Assembly: GCA_947454525.1 (NCBI GenBank)
Contig: CANGJM010000014.1
Coordinates: 1-64,000 of the forward strand
Length of the DNA stretch: 64,000 nt
Source of the DNA: Flavobacteriales bacterium
GTDB taxonomy: Bacteria > Bacteroidota > Bacteroidia > Flavobacteriales_D > Crocinitomicaceae
Reading direction: 5' to 3'
This document shows, piece after piece, positions 42,078 to 50,215 of the stretch; positions within the stretch are counted from its first letter, which is position 1; every line of letters begins with the position of its first letter. Position numbers and translations under genes: made by a program. The notes under the pieces are model-generated. The model ran no database searches and had not been told where the DNA came from. It saw nothing but the letters and a program-made list of their open reading frames with translations.

Positions 42078-44798
42078 TTATTCAATCTCCAAACTCACAT
42101 CAAAGGATAAATGTCCCGATTGTGAAGCCTTGTAATTCGTGTGCCAATAGTTGTTTAACACATACAAATATAGTGGATTAACCGCGGCGTTTTCTCTTGT
42201 CCAAACTTTGGCTCCGTTTACTTTTTCTTCTTGAATGATGGAACCGACTTCAAACAAACTAAACGCAGGAGCTTGAAGGATGAGGGTGTGCTTTTCATCG
42301 CTTAACTCTACTTGCTTACTCACGCAAATAAATTCTTTGTTGGAGCCTGGTAGTTGATCAACTGGATAAACCAACGAATGGTTTTCATCTCCATAGTTTA
42401 ACTTCCAGTTGGATTCCATGAAGGGAAAAGCAATATGCAAGGATTCCTTGTCGAATTCTTCGGTTTTATTCGCTTCGACATGAACGACAATGCGATTGGT
42501 GTTTTTCTTCCAAAGATAGCTGACTTGTACACCTTCAAATCCCACTAAATCAAAATGGATGAGCATAAATTTCTCTTCTTCGTTCTCGCGATCTTCCAGT
42601 ACCGTGATGTTTGTTGGGCCAAAGTACTGCATGGGGGAAATTCCTTTGGCATAAATGAATTGCATGAAATCATTTGGAGCCTTTTCGGATATAAGGTTCT
42701 CGTTATCAACAAGGATCTTCGTGATGCCACCTGTGCTTAAATCGACATCAAAACTGGTGATTTTACTTTTTTTGACGATTCGAACATTCAGAGATTCAGG
42801 ATATTCATAACCGAGTTTCTTGCTCAAACGTGTGTACTGTTGTTCTGCTGAATCCAAGAAGGACTTTTTAATCCGCCATTGTTCCGTCGTGAAGAAAAGC
42901 GCTGGATCTGAAATACTACACCAAGATCCCCAAGTATGTTCATGGAATAAAATGATGTTTCGGTGCAATTGATAAAATTCAACTTCATGTGCAGAGTACA
43001 CGTTTTTCTTGTGAGCAAATTCATCCAAAGCAATCGTTTGTAGCGCTAATTTTCGATTGGCCATCTCCTCAACCGCCGTTGAATAAGCGCCATCTTCCCA
43101 ATATGGACTGATTTCTCCTGTTCGCACTGGAATCTCTGAACCATAGCGCTGTTCGAAGTTTTGGTAAAGCGAATCGACATTTCCGATGACCAATTTCGGT
43201 GAATCGTAGCGCTCGTTCCATGCATGAACAAAGGAACATAAGGTCGTATCCACAGGACCATTATCGGCGTTTTTGGTGTAACGCAATTGAACCATGTCAT
43301 ATGGATAATTGCTGCTTTGCAACTGGTGCACATACGCCGAAATACGAGATTCCCATTTGCTTTCTTTCTCTCCGTCTTGGATGTTGTGAAAATACGAATA
43401 GCCTTTTCCAGCGGTCCAAACCAACAGTTTTTCGTTCGAATTCAAGCTGGGTTTCCAGTAGAATATTTGATCTCCCGTTTCTTTGATTACTCCACCTACT
43501 CGATCGCCGTGATCAGGTAAATTCTCCACGTAATTCGGTCCAAGGGATAAATATGGAATGTGATTCCTCGTGTAATTGTTTAATCCGTCGTAAGTAATTC
43601 CTGGGATATCCGTAATCATCGCATTGGAGATACGAATCCCATAGGATTTCTCTAATTGTTGTGCATATTCAACTAGCCAATTTAACTCTTCGGCTTGAGA
43701 AAGTCCTGTCAGGACGTTCGCGTAATTTGCTGAAAGAGAAATGTTCCCTGAACGAACATATTGAATAAATAAGGCTTTTTCAGTCGGACTTGCCTCCTTC
43801 ATGAAGTTCTCAACAGCCCAAAGGGATTCTACGTGCCAAACAGGTTTTTCAGGAGAATTTACCGACTGTTGAATCCACGCAATCGCTGAACGAATGTTTC
43901 GGTTTTGAATCTGTTCTACTTCCGTTTGAAGGTGCGAATAACCAATGTCGTTGTGGGAATGGTGAATGATGTGAAAGGTATAATTTTTCGTTTCTTGAAC
44001 CGTCACCAACTGATGAAAAACCTGCTTACCAATGGAAATGTGAATACTGTCGGTTCCGACAAATTCCTTCGGATAGCTAGGAAAACGCAAGGAATTGTAG
44101 CCTGGTTTAATCGTCCCTTTTACCTCAAAATAGGTGGATTTGATACGGATTCCCTGTGTTTTCTGCGTGTAAGGATGATCCACTCGGACAATTAATTCCC
44201 GACTCAAGGCATTCTTCAGAATTAAATTACTCGCTTCCACCTGAAATTTCCAATCACTTCGATGCATGAAAACCATCAACCAGTCACGACTTCCTTCATC
44301 TTTCCCGGTGAATGAAAATTCAGCGTTCTCTTTGACCCATTCCGTCGGAACTTTAATTGTTAAATACCCAAAAACATCTTTATTGATGTCGTATTCAATG
44401 CATTGGAGTTCGTAACCTACTTCGTTTGAAATCCAAGAATCTTCGAAAAAAAGTCCGCTTCGTTTCGCTTTCGTTTCCAACACAAACAGTTCTTTGCCAT
44501 TCAAGTTGATTTGAAAATGACGATTTGCGGCACTCGTTCCTGATGAATGTCCAATTAAAAATCGAAATTGCGTGAATGCTTCTTTGTTTTGAGGAATTTC
44601 CGCACGCATCGTAATCATGGAATTTCCATTGCAACGCGTTAAAAGGGAACTGTCCGCAAATTCATGCAAAGGCGAGAAGTACTTCAGGACTTCCCCACTT
44701 ACTTTTGTTAAATAGCCATCCACTTGATTCGTTTTTTGAGCGAATAAGGCCGTTGAACAGCATAGAAATAGAATCCAAGTTACTTTTTTCATGAGCAT
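42078..44798 (-). CDS. GH38-like alpha-mannosidase family protein, secreted
   Basis: The protein has 906 residues; the start may also be ATG 44792. It has a signal peptide (MKKVTWILFLCCSTALFAQ) and a beta-rich N-terminal third. The GH38/57-type catalytic domain begins near residue 275 with FHIIHHSHNDIGYSH (zinc His and Asp), then MITDIPGITYDG (nucleophile Asp about 396), and a C-terminal beta-sandwich. GH38 enzymes release alpha-mannose. The long N-terminal part with two jelly-roll-like segments is more than the minimal family and may bind substrate. Confidence 0.8.
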   Translation of the reverse strand: MLMKKVTWILFLCCSTALFAQKTNQVDGYLTKVSGEVLKYFSPLHEFADSSLLTRCNGNSMITMRAEIPQNKEAFTQFRFLIGHSSGTSAANRHFQINLNGKELFVLETKAKRSGLFFEDSWISNEVGYELQCIEYDINKDVFGYLTIKVPTEWVKENAEFSFTGKDEGSRDWLMVFMHRSDWKFQVEASNLILKNALSRELIVRVDHPYTQKTQGIRIKSTYFEVKGTIKPGYNSLRFPSYPKEFVGTDSIHISIGKQVFHQLVTVQETKNYTFHIIHHSHNDIGYSHLQTEVEQIQNRNIRSAIAWIQQSVNSPEKPVWHVESLWAVENFMKEASPTEKALFIQYVRSGNISLSANYANVLTGLSQAEELNWLVEYAQQLEKSYGIRISNAMITDIPGITYDGLNNYTRNHIPYLSLGPNYVENLPDHGDRVGGVIKETGDQIFYWKPSLNSNEKLLVWTAGKGYSYFHNIQDGEKESKWESRISAYVHQLQSSNYPYDMVQLRYTKNADNGPVDTTLCSFVHAWNERYDSPKLVIGNVDSLYQNFEQRYGSEIPVRTGEISPYWEDGAYSTAVEEMANRKLALQTIALDEFAHKKNVYSAHEVEFYQLHRNIILFHEHTWGSWCSISDPALFFTTEQWRIKKSFLDSAEQQYTRLSKKLGYEYPESLNVRIVKKSKITSFDVDLSTGGITKILVDNENLISEKAPNDFMQFIYAKGISPMQYFGPTNITVLEDRENEEEKFMLIHFDLVGFEGVQVSYLWKKNTNRIVVHVEANKTEEFDKESLHIAFPFMESNWKLNYGDENHSLVYPVDQLPGSNKEFICVSKQVELSDEKHTLILQAPAFSLFEVGSIIQEEKVNGAKVWTRENAAVNPLYLYVLNNYWHTNYKASQSGHLSFDVSLEIE

Positions 44799-44855
44799 AA
44801 ACAGATTTTATCAAAGATACAATTTCCGAGTGTCTTGCTCCTACTCGAAATCCCT

Positions 44856-44863
44856 TATCTTTG
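44856..44863 (+). promoter_or_regulatory. promoter of the nitroreductase gene
   Basis: TATCTTTG is an exact -7 match with TTG at 44835-44837 (18-bp spacing), so both Bacteroidota promoter elements are present. Confidence 0.6.
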
Positions 44864-44878
44864 TCAAAAAACACCCAT

Positions 44879-45466
44879 ATGCGCTTTAATTTATCTGAAA
44901 TCAACGAACTCATTAAAAGTCGAAGAACGATTTATCCTGAGCAATTTTCAACCCGAAAAGTGCAAAAAGATCAAATTGAATTGCTCTTGACGAATGCGCA
45001 ATGGGCTCCAACACACGGAAATACGCAACCTTGGCGTTTTCATGTGTTCACTGATGGTGGATTACAGAAATTAAGTACTTTCTTGGGTGAAACGTATTTG
45101 AAATTGACACCAAAAGAACAGCAAAACGATGCTAAACTGGCAAAGATGTTGCGTCGTCCCATGATTTCTTCCGTGGTGATTGCTGTCAGTATGAAGCGCC
45201 AAGAAGAAGAGAAAATCCCTGAAATTGAAGAGATTGAAGCAGTAGCTTGCGCGATTCAAAACTTACATTTGAGTTGTACAGCCTACGGATTAGGTGGATT
45301 CTGGGCGACTCCAAAAGTTATTTACAGCGAAGAGATGACTTCATTCTTAGGTTTAAGTAGTCGCGATAAGTGCTTGGGAATCTTTTATGTAGGATATCCA
45401 GATGTCGAATGGCCACAAGCGCATCGACGTCCAATTGAGTACAATACTACGTGGATTTCAGAATAA
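44879..45466 (+). CDS. nitroreductase family protein
   Basis: The protein has 195 residues from ATG 44879; the TTG at 44861 lies inside the promoter. The FMN-binding start is SEINELIKSRRTIYPEQFS, then WAPTHGNTQPWRFHVF. The later block AVACAIQNLHLSCTAYGLGGFWATPKV and LGIFYVGYP complete the fold. These NAD(P)H-dependent flavoenzymes reduce nitro groups, quinones or related compounds. Confidence 0.92.
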   Translation: MRFNLSEINELIKSRRTIYPEQFSTRKVQKDQIELLLTNAQWAPTHGNTQPWRFHVFTDGGLQKLSTFLGETYLKLTPKEQQNDAKLAKMLRRPMISSVVIAVSMKRQEEEKIPEIEEIEAVACAIQNLHLSCTAYGLGGFWATPKVIYSEEMTSFLGLSSRDKCLGIFYVGYPDVEWPQAHRRPIEYNTTWISE

Positions 45467-45513
45467 ATTGACCTTAAACTACACAAGTTTCTCTATTTTT
45501 ACGTTCTGACCGT

Positions 45514-46269
45514 ATGCGTAGATTTATCCTCATCCTTTTCCTCCCTCTTTCTATGTTCGCACAGAAAGAAAACAAATTTGGTGTTCAAAATTACTTTGGA
45601 TTCCAAACTCGAATGATCATTCCTTCCGATGCGATTGGACCTAATTCATTGACATTAACAAAAGAAGCCTTCACCACAACGATTCAGCAGCAAACTGGCT
45701 ATACCTTTGGTGGTGTTGTCCGACTTGGACTGAGTGAATTGATTTCCATCGAAACTGGACTCAACTACGTTCAGCGCATTTATGGAATTACCATGTCGGA
45801 AACGGATTCAGCCATCACTGCGTTTAGCAACATGAAATTCATTCAATACGACATTCCAGTTTCTGCCGTGATCAATGTGAAATTGACCAAAGAGCTCTAT
45901 GCAAATGCTTCGTTGGGATTAGCTTTGCAAAACAAACCATCGAGTGTTGGAATTATTACGAATCCACAAGGAAAGCACGAGTTCTTTCATCAAGGCGTCG
46001 TGGACATCCACAAAAAGATGTCATTTGATTTAATTTCAAGCGTTGGATTTGAATACCGCACGAAGAAAAGCGGCGTATTTTACCTAGGTGGATCCGCACG
46101 TGTGGCGATGGCCCCTGTTTTTCTTTTAGTGGCGAAACACCGCTATGTCAACGATTCACAAGTCGTATTTGGAAATGTCAATGGTTCGTATCTGTCCGTA
46201 GATTTCAAGTATTTCCTTCCTTACAAGCGCGCAAGAAACCTCATTTTTAAACCAGGTCCAATCGAATAA
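45514..46269 (+). CDS. outer-membrane beta-barrel protein
   Basis: The protein has 251 residues with a signal peptide (MRRFILILFLPLSMFAQ) and amphipathic strands (FGVQNYFGFQTRM, GGVVRLGLSELISIETGLNYVQRIYG, SVGFEYRT, YLSVDFKYFLPYK). This matches small OMP_b-brl_2/PorT-like barrels of Bacteroidota. Ligand unknown. A sequence close to the -7 box (TATTTTTA) lies upstream. Confidence 0.8.
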   Translation: MRRFILILFLPLSMFAQKENKFGVQNYFGFQTRMIIPSDAIGPNSLTLTKEAFTTTIQQQTGYTFGGVVRLGLSELISIETGLNYVQRIYGITMSETDSAITAFSNMKFIQYDIPVSAVINVKLTKELYANASLGLALQNKPSSVGIITNPQGKHEFFHQGVVDIHKKMSFDLISSVGFEYRTKKSGVFYLGGSARVAMAPVFLLVAKHRYVNDSQVVFGNVNGSYLSVDFKYFLPYKRARNLIFKPGPIE

Positions 46270-46328
46270 ACGGATCAATGGGATTTATTCAGTACCTTCA
46301 TACTGAGAATTCAATAAAACAGTACACA

Positions 46329-47429
46329 ATGATTAATTTAAAAAGCATTCAAACAGAAATTGACGCAAGTTTTCTTTACGCTTTGCTGGCGGAGCATGAA
46401 GAAGACGAAAATGTGACGAAAGTGTTTGTACAAATGAGTGCGATTGAATTAAGTCACGCAGAGGCTTTTGCACATAGCAACGGACTTCCACTGGATCATC
46501 TTCCAGGTCCATCTTGGAGAGCAAAGACATTGGCGCGCATCGGTAAAATTCTTGGTTACGACTATGTTCTTGGCGTTTTACTGGACACCGAAAAAAGCAT
46601 CTCATCCGCAGTGGTAAATGCACGTAAAACAACGAATACTGCATCCTCCATTTCAGATACAGCACACGTTACCATTCTACGAAACATTTTAAATCACAAC
46701 AAAAACGTATCCGGTTCCAATTTAGCGCGCTTCGAGAAACGTCACCGCTCCGTGGGTGGAAACGCCTTAAGAGCTGCCGTTCTTGGTGGAAACGATGGAT
46801 TGGTTTCCAACTTTAGTTTAGTCATGGGAATCGCTGGAGCATCAAGCGGACAACAAGAGGTATTGTTAACCGGAATCGCTGGATTACTTGCAGGAGCATT
46901 GTCCATGGCTTTAGGTGAATGGATTTCCGTCAAAAGTTCCCAAGAATTGTTCGAGAACCAAATGGAGCTCGAAATGGAAGAATTGGAACACAATCCGGAA
47001 GGAGAAGAAAAGGAATTGGCTTTAATCTACATTTCCAAAGGAATTCCGGAAGAACAAGCGATGTCCATGGCAAAGGAAATCATGACGAATAAAGACCACG
47101 CACATCAAATTCTTGTGAAAGAAGAATTAGGAATCAATCCGGAAGATTTAAAAGGATCTGCGATGGAAGCGGCTCTCGCCTCTTTTGTGTTTTTTGCCAT
47201 AGGAGCTGTTTTACCGGTGATTCCATTTTTCTTCATTGGTGGAATGAAAGCGATTCTCTTTAGTTCCATTTTAAGTGCCGTTGGATTGTTCCTTATCGGT
47301 GGATCCATCACGCTTTTCACAGGAAAAAGCCTTCTTTTCTCTGGGATGCGTCAAGTTATTTTTGGACTTGCGGCTGCTGCCATCACCTATGGAATTGGAC
47401 ACATGATTGGCGTTTCGATTGCTGGGTAG
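46329..47429 (+). CDS. ferritin-like domain fused to VIT1-type iron/manganese transporter
   Basis: The protein has 366 residues from ATG 46329. Residues about 1-140 form a rubrerythrin-like four-helix bundle with metal ligands in EIDASFLYALLAEHEEDE and MSAIELSHAEAF. Residues about 150-366 form the VIT1/CCC1 transporter (RAAVLGGNDGLVSNFSLVMGIAGAS, GALSMALGEWISVKSSQELFENQMELEMEEL, then three hydrophobic helices). The same fusion occurs in MbfA, an inner-membrane iron exporter. Export or storage of Fe/Mn is likely. Confidence 0.9.
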   Translation: MINLKSIQTEIDASFLYALLAEHEEDENVTKVFVQMSAIELSHAEAFAHSNGLPLDHLPGPSWRAKTLARIGKILGYDYVLGVLLDTEKSISSAVVNARKTTNTASSISDTAHVTILRNILNHNKNVSGSNLARFEKRHRSVGGNALRAAVLGGNDGLVSNFSLVMGIAGASSGQQEVLLTGIAGLLAGALSMALGEWISVKSSQELFENQMELEMEELEHNPEGEEKELALIYISKGIPEEQAMSMAKEIMTNKDHAHQILVKEELGINPEDLKGSAMEAALASFVFFAIGAVLPVIPFFFIGGMKAILFSSILSAVGLFLIGGSITLFTGKSLLFSGMRQVIFGLAAAAITYGIGHMIGVSIAG

Positions 47430-47432
47430 TCG

Positions 47433-47645
47433 TTACATTTCCAATCTGTCTGAATCCTCCAACGCGAACAATTCTTCAATCGTACATTGGAAGAATTCAC
47501 CAAGCCTCATTCCAAGTAATAACGTTGGATGGTATTTTCCATTTTCAATGGCGTTTAATGTTTGTCGAGAAACATCCATTTTATCGGCTAATTCTTGCTG
47601 TGAAACCCCTTTGATGCTGCGGTAAATTTTAATTTTATTTTTCAT
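47433..47645 (-). CDS. XRE-family small transcriptional regulator
   Basis: The protein has 70 residues, almost all helix-turn-helix: KIKIYRSIKGVSQQELADKMDVSRQTLNAIENGKYHPTLLLGMRLGEFF. This is the YozG/YgzD-type single-domain regulator usually paired with a small membrane protein gene, as here. The pair overlaps by 11 bp with the membrane-protein gene first. A 13-bp direct repeat upstream of the pair (48139-48172) is its likely target. Confidence 0.88.
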   Translation of the reverse strand: MKNKIKIYRSIKGVSQQELADKMDVSRQTLNAIENGKYHPTLLLGMRLGEFFQCTIEELFALEDSDRLEM

Positions 47646-48105
47646 CTGATTGTTTGTAAAAACGGTTCAAAGCAATTTTTTGTTTTAAATTAAACAGCAG
47701 TAAAATTAAAAATAACTGAATAATCATTACTTCCCAAAAATGGATTCCGAAAATAAAAACAGTTTCCACGATGACCAACATAAAGTTGACTTGAACGGAC
47801 CACGCGAGTGATTCTAGTCGGATTTTAGAAATCAATTCGTCCTCAACGGGCTCCTTTGAAAAACCGTGAACGATTCCACTAACAACAAGCAATAAAGAAA
47901 TGATCTCATCCATCAGGTTATTCTTAATCCAAAATTGCTCACCCTGTATTAAGTGATCCGAAAAAAACATCGGGACATTCAATTCAAGTCCTGACGACAG
48001 GGAAGAAATGGACTCATAAAAAAACAGATGGCAAATGCCAAGGATAACGGATGAATAGAAAATCCAAGCGCTTGGCTTTTTAAATTTGTTCGTGAATAAT
48101 AACAT
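47635..48105 (-). CDS. four-helix membrane protein paired with an XRE regulator
   Basis: The protein has 156 residues with four hydrophobic segments (about 13-30, 60-80, 102-120, 123-140) and a basic tail (LKQKIALNRFYKQSDEK). It resembles the DUF2178/DUF2975-type membrane partners of YozG-like regulators, but no specific domain is certain. In such pairs the membrane protein may inhibit or sequester the regulator; for this pair that is inference. Confidence 0.7.
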   Translation of the reverse strand: MLLFTNKFKKPSAWIFYSSVILGICHLFFYESISSLSSGLELNVPMFFSDHLIQGEQFWIKNNLMDEIISLLLVVSGIVHGFSKEPVEDELISKIRLESLAWSVQVNFMLVIVETVFIFGIHFWEVMIIQLFLILLLFNLKQKIALNRFYKQSDEK

Positions 48106-48127
48106 GGTATAAAGTTTAAAGTTTTAT

Positions 48128-48172
48128 CAAATGTATAGTATATTTTACATTATGACAAATATATTTTACATT
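48128..48172 (-). promoter_or_regulatory. promoter/operator of the XRE pair with 13-bp direct repeat
   Basis: TATATTTTACATT occurs twice, at 48139-48151 and 48160-48172, exactly 21 bp apart (two helical turns). On the minus strand two -7 boxes, TATATTTG (48156-48163) and TACATTTG (48128-48135), overlap or flank the repeats. This fits autorepression by the XRE protein. Confidence 0.5.
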
Positions 48173-48229
48173 TTGTATGATAAACAACTGCATCATATCT
48201 ATTTTCTCCAGGTTTATCAAGCAAATTCA

Positions 48230-48237
48230 TACTTTTG
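48230..48237 (+). promoter_or_regulatory. -7 promoter box, near-leaderless
   Basis: TACTTTTG is an exact TAnnTTTG match only 4 bp from ATG 48242. Confidence 0.5.
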
Positions 48238-48241
48238 AAGC

Positions 48242-48670
48242 ATGAACACTTTTTTACACATTCTAAAAAGAACACTCGTCATTTTCATTTCGCTTTTTGC
48301 AGGAGCAATGTTAAATGGCGCATTGATTGACGTGAGCCGTCAAATCATTCCACCACCTGTTGGATTTGACTTAACAACGGCAGAAGGACTTCAAGCAGCG
48401 ATGCCACACATGGGTCCGGAACATTTCTTATTTCCTTTCCTCGCACATGCACTTGGAACCTTGCTCTCCGCAGTATTGATTACACGTTTCTTAAAAAGCC
48501 AACAATTTGTCTTTTCGATGATGGTTGGAATTCTTTTTCTTTTAGGTGGAGTTTCCATGGTGATCATGTTGCCTGAAACACCCATTTGGTTTGTTCTGGT
48601 GGATTTACTATTCGCCTATATTCCAATGGCTTATTTGGGCTATAAAATGGCATGTCGTTCCTTGAAGTAA
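48242..48670 (+). CDS. four-helix membrane protein, function unknown
   Basis: The protein has 142 residues. Helices lie at about 11-30, 62-82, 86-108 and 114-135, with a polar loop holding PPPVGFDLTTAEGLQAAMPHMGPEHF after the first. Small-residue-rich helices (FAGAMLNGALI) suggest close packing. I recognise no family. It stands alone with a near-leaderless promoter. Confidence 0.65.
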   Translation: MNTFLHILKRTLVIFISLFAGAMLNGALIDVSRQIIPPPVGFDLTTAEGLQAAMPHMGPEHFLFPFLAHALGTLLSAVLITRFLKSQQFVFSMMVGILFLLGGVSMVIMLPETPIWFVLVDLLFAYIPMAYLGYKMACRSLK

Positions 48671-48723
48671 AACTTAAATACTTGTTAAATTCTTTCATTT
48701 CAATGAATTGAATGAACTAAAAG

Positions 48724-48746
48724 ATTACATTCGTTAAAAATGTAAT
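48724..48746. promoter_or_regulatory. perfect inverted repeat ahead of the HYC_CC_PP gene
   Basis: ATTACATT-N7-AATGTAAT has perfect 8-bp arms and ends at the base before the TTG start codon. It could be an operator, or a hairpin that hides the start of translation. Confidence 0.45.
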
Positions 48747-49136
48747 TTGATTCGTTTCATACATCTTTTGTTGATTCCTGTCTACTTGTGCGTTGCATTG
48801 AGTTGTCCTGTTCGATTGCATTTTTGCGGGAATGAATTAAGCGTATTTTCCTTTTTTGGACTTAATTCAACAAAATGTTCATCCCAATTACAACACAATC
48901 AGCATTCTTGCAGCCATGACGAATCAGTACTGATTGATTTGGATTCATTTGATTCAGATGATGAAGTTTCATTTTCTGATCTTGAGAAAATTGATCATCT
49001 TCCTTTTTCTTCCATTCATTGGCCGTTTTCAATGATTTTAGAAACTTATTCTGATCCAATTGAACCTAAATGTCAATTTTTGTTTTTTGTTCAGCCTGTC
49101 CCTAAATACATACAATATTGTTCCTATCTCATATAG
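48747..49136 (+). CDS. HYC_CC_PP-family-like secreted protein with TTG start
   Basis: The protein has 129 residues. A signal peptide (MIRFIHLLLIPVYLCVALSC) is followed by RLHFCGNELSVFSFFGLNSTKC, close to the H-x-C-G ... C pattern of the Bacteroidota HYC_CC_PP family, and by a later FVQPVP. The second half is acidic (DLDSFDSDDEVSFSDLEKID). An in-frame stop at 48735 leaves TTG 48747 or ATT 48750 as the start. Such genes often precede metal or TonB transport genes, and a TonB receptor follows two genes later. Confidence 0.6.
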   Translation: MIRFIHLLLIPVYLCVALSCPVRLHFCGNELSVFSFFGLNSTKCSSQLQHNQHSCSHDESVLIDLDSFDSDDEVSFSDLEKIDHLPFSSIHWPFSMILETYSDPIEPKCQFLFFVQPVPKYIQYCSYLI

Positions 49137-49162
49137 GATAAATTGCTATTAATCTTTAGCTT

Positions 49163-49188
49163 TTAATGTCATATGTCAGTGACATTAA
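49163..49188. other. perfect 9-bp inverted repeat between genes
   Basis: TTAATGTCA-N8-TGACATTAA is a perfect dyad between the HYC_CC_PP gene and the SPFH lipoprotein gene. Only a weak T run follows, so it may be an operator (TGTCA-N8-TGACA is a regulator-like arrangement) or a weak terminator. Confidence 0.45.
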
Positions 49189-49283
49189 CTTTTAGGACTG
49201 CTTGTTTAAAATGTTTCGTTTTAATCGTATGTACCATCTCTTTTTAATTAGTACTTCATTCATCATTTAATAAATTTTATACC

Positions 49284-50054
49284 ATGAAAAAAATCTCCCT
49301 TGCACTCGTTGCTGGAATTGCCTTAGCATCTTGCACAGTCATTCGTCCAGGACAAATCGGACTCAAACAAACGTTTGGAAAACTTCGTGCAAATACCTTA
49401 AATGCAGGTCCACGCGTATTTAACCCCTTCGTCTCCAAAGTGATAAAAATTAATGTGAGAACAGTTGAGTTGTATCAAGTTTTAGAATTGCCAACCAAAG
49501 AAGGTTTGAGCGTTAAAACGGAAATCATTTTACTGTACCACGTGAATCCATTAATGGTGAAGATGATTTATGAAAATTACGGATTGAATTACCAGAAAGT
49601 CATCGTTGAAAGTAACTTTATTGCAACGGCAAGACAAGTTTCAGCACGATACGATGCGAAGGAATTATACGCTGTCGATCGTAAAAAAGTAGAACATGTG
49701 ATGGTCGACGAATTGACATCCGATATTGGTGACAAAGGATTTGTGATTGACGCCGTTCTCTTAAAAGAAATCAGCTTGCCAAGTGCAATGACTCAAGCGA
49801 TTCAATCCAAGGCAAGTGCCGAACAATCCGCTTTACAAATGGAGTTTGTTATTCAAAAGGCCGTAAAAGAAGCAGAAAGACTATCTATCGAGGCCGAAGG
49901 AATTAAAAAAGCACAAAACATCATTAATAGCTCATTGACGGAAACATTATTAAAATACAATTACATCGAAATGCTTAAAGGACTTTCCACTTCTCCGAAT
50001 GCGAAGGTGATATTAACGGATGGAAAACTTCCCGTAATGTTGAATGAAAAATAA
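49284..50054 (+). CDS. SPFH/Band 7 (prohibitin-like) lipoprotein
   Basis: The protein has 256 residues with a lipoprotein signal ending in LASC (Cys about 18). An SPFH domain follows (VIRPGQIGLKQTFGKLRANTLNAGPRVFNPFVSKVIKINVRTVELYQ ... IATARQVSARYDAKELYA). A helical region EQSALQMEFVIQKAVKEAERLSIEAEGIKKAQ is typical of prohibitin oligomers. SPFH proteins form large membrane rings. A lipid anchor in place of the usual transmembrane helix is less common. A terminator at 50071-50114 closes it. Confidence 0.88.
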   Translation: MKKISLALVAGIALASCTVIRPGQIGLKQTFGKLRANTLNAGPRVFNPFVSKVIKINVRTVELYQVLELPTKEGLSVKTEIILLYHVNPLMVKMIYENYGLNYQKVIVESNFIATARQVSARYDAKELYAVDRKKVEHVMVDELTSDIGDKGFVIDAVLLKEISLPSAMTQAIQSKASAEQSALQMEFVIQKAVKEAERLSIEAEGIKKAQNIINSSLTETLLKYNYIEMLKGLSTSPNAKVILTDGKLPVMLNEK

Positions 50055-50070
50055 TTCATTTTCAAAGGAC

Positions 50071-50114
50071 AAAAAGGATTTTGTTGATTGTTTGTTCATC
50101 GAAATCCTTTTTTT
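50071..50114 (+). terminator. Rho-independent terminator
   Basis: AAAAAGGATTT and AAATCCTTTTT pair around a 20-base loop, and the 3' arm runs into a T tract. Confidence 0.7.
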
Positions 50115-50186
50115 ATGTCCCCTTTGTTATTTAGAATCGTTCTAAAATACCTCAAAAGTGGTATTGATGACGCTGTGTTACGCAAC

Positions 50187-50194
50187 TAACTTTG
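50187..50194 (+). promoter_or_regulatory. promoter of the second TonB receptor
   Basis: TAACTTTG is an exact -7 match, and a TTG at 50164-50166 is placed as a -33 element (20-bp gap). The leader to ATG 50216 is 21 bp. Confidence 0.55.
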
Positions 50195-50215
50195 CACAAA
50201 AAAACAAAGCTTATA

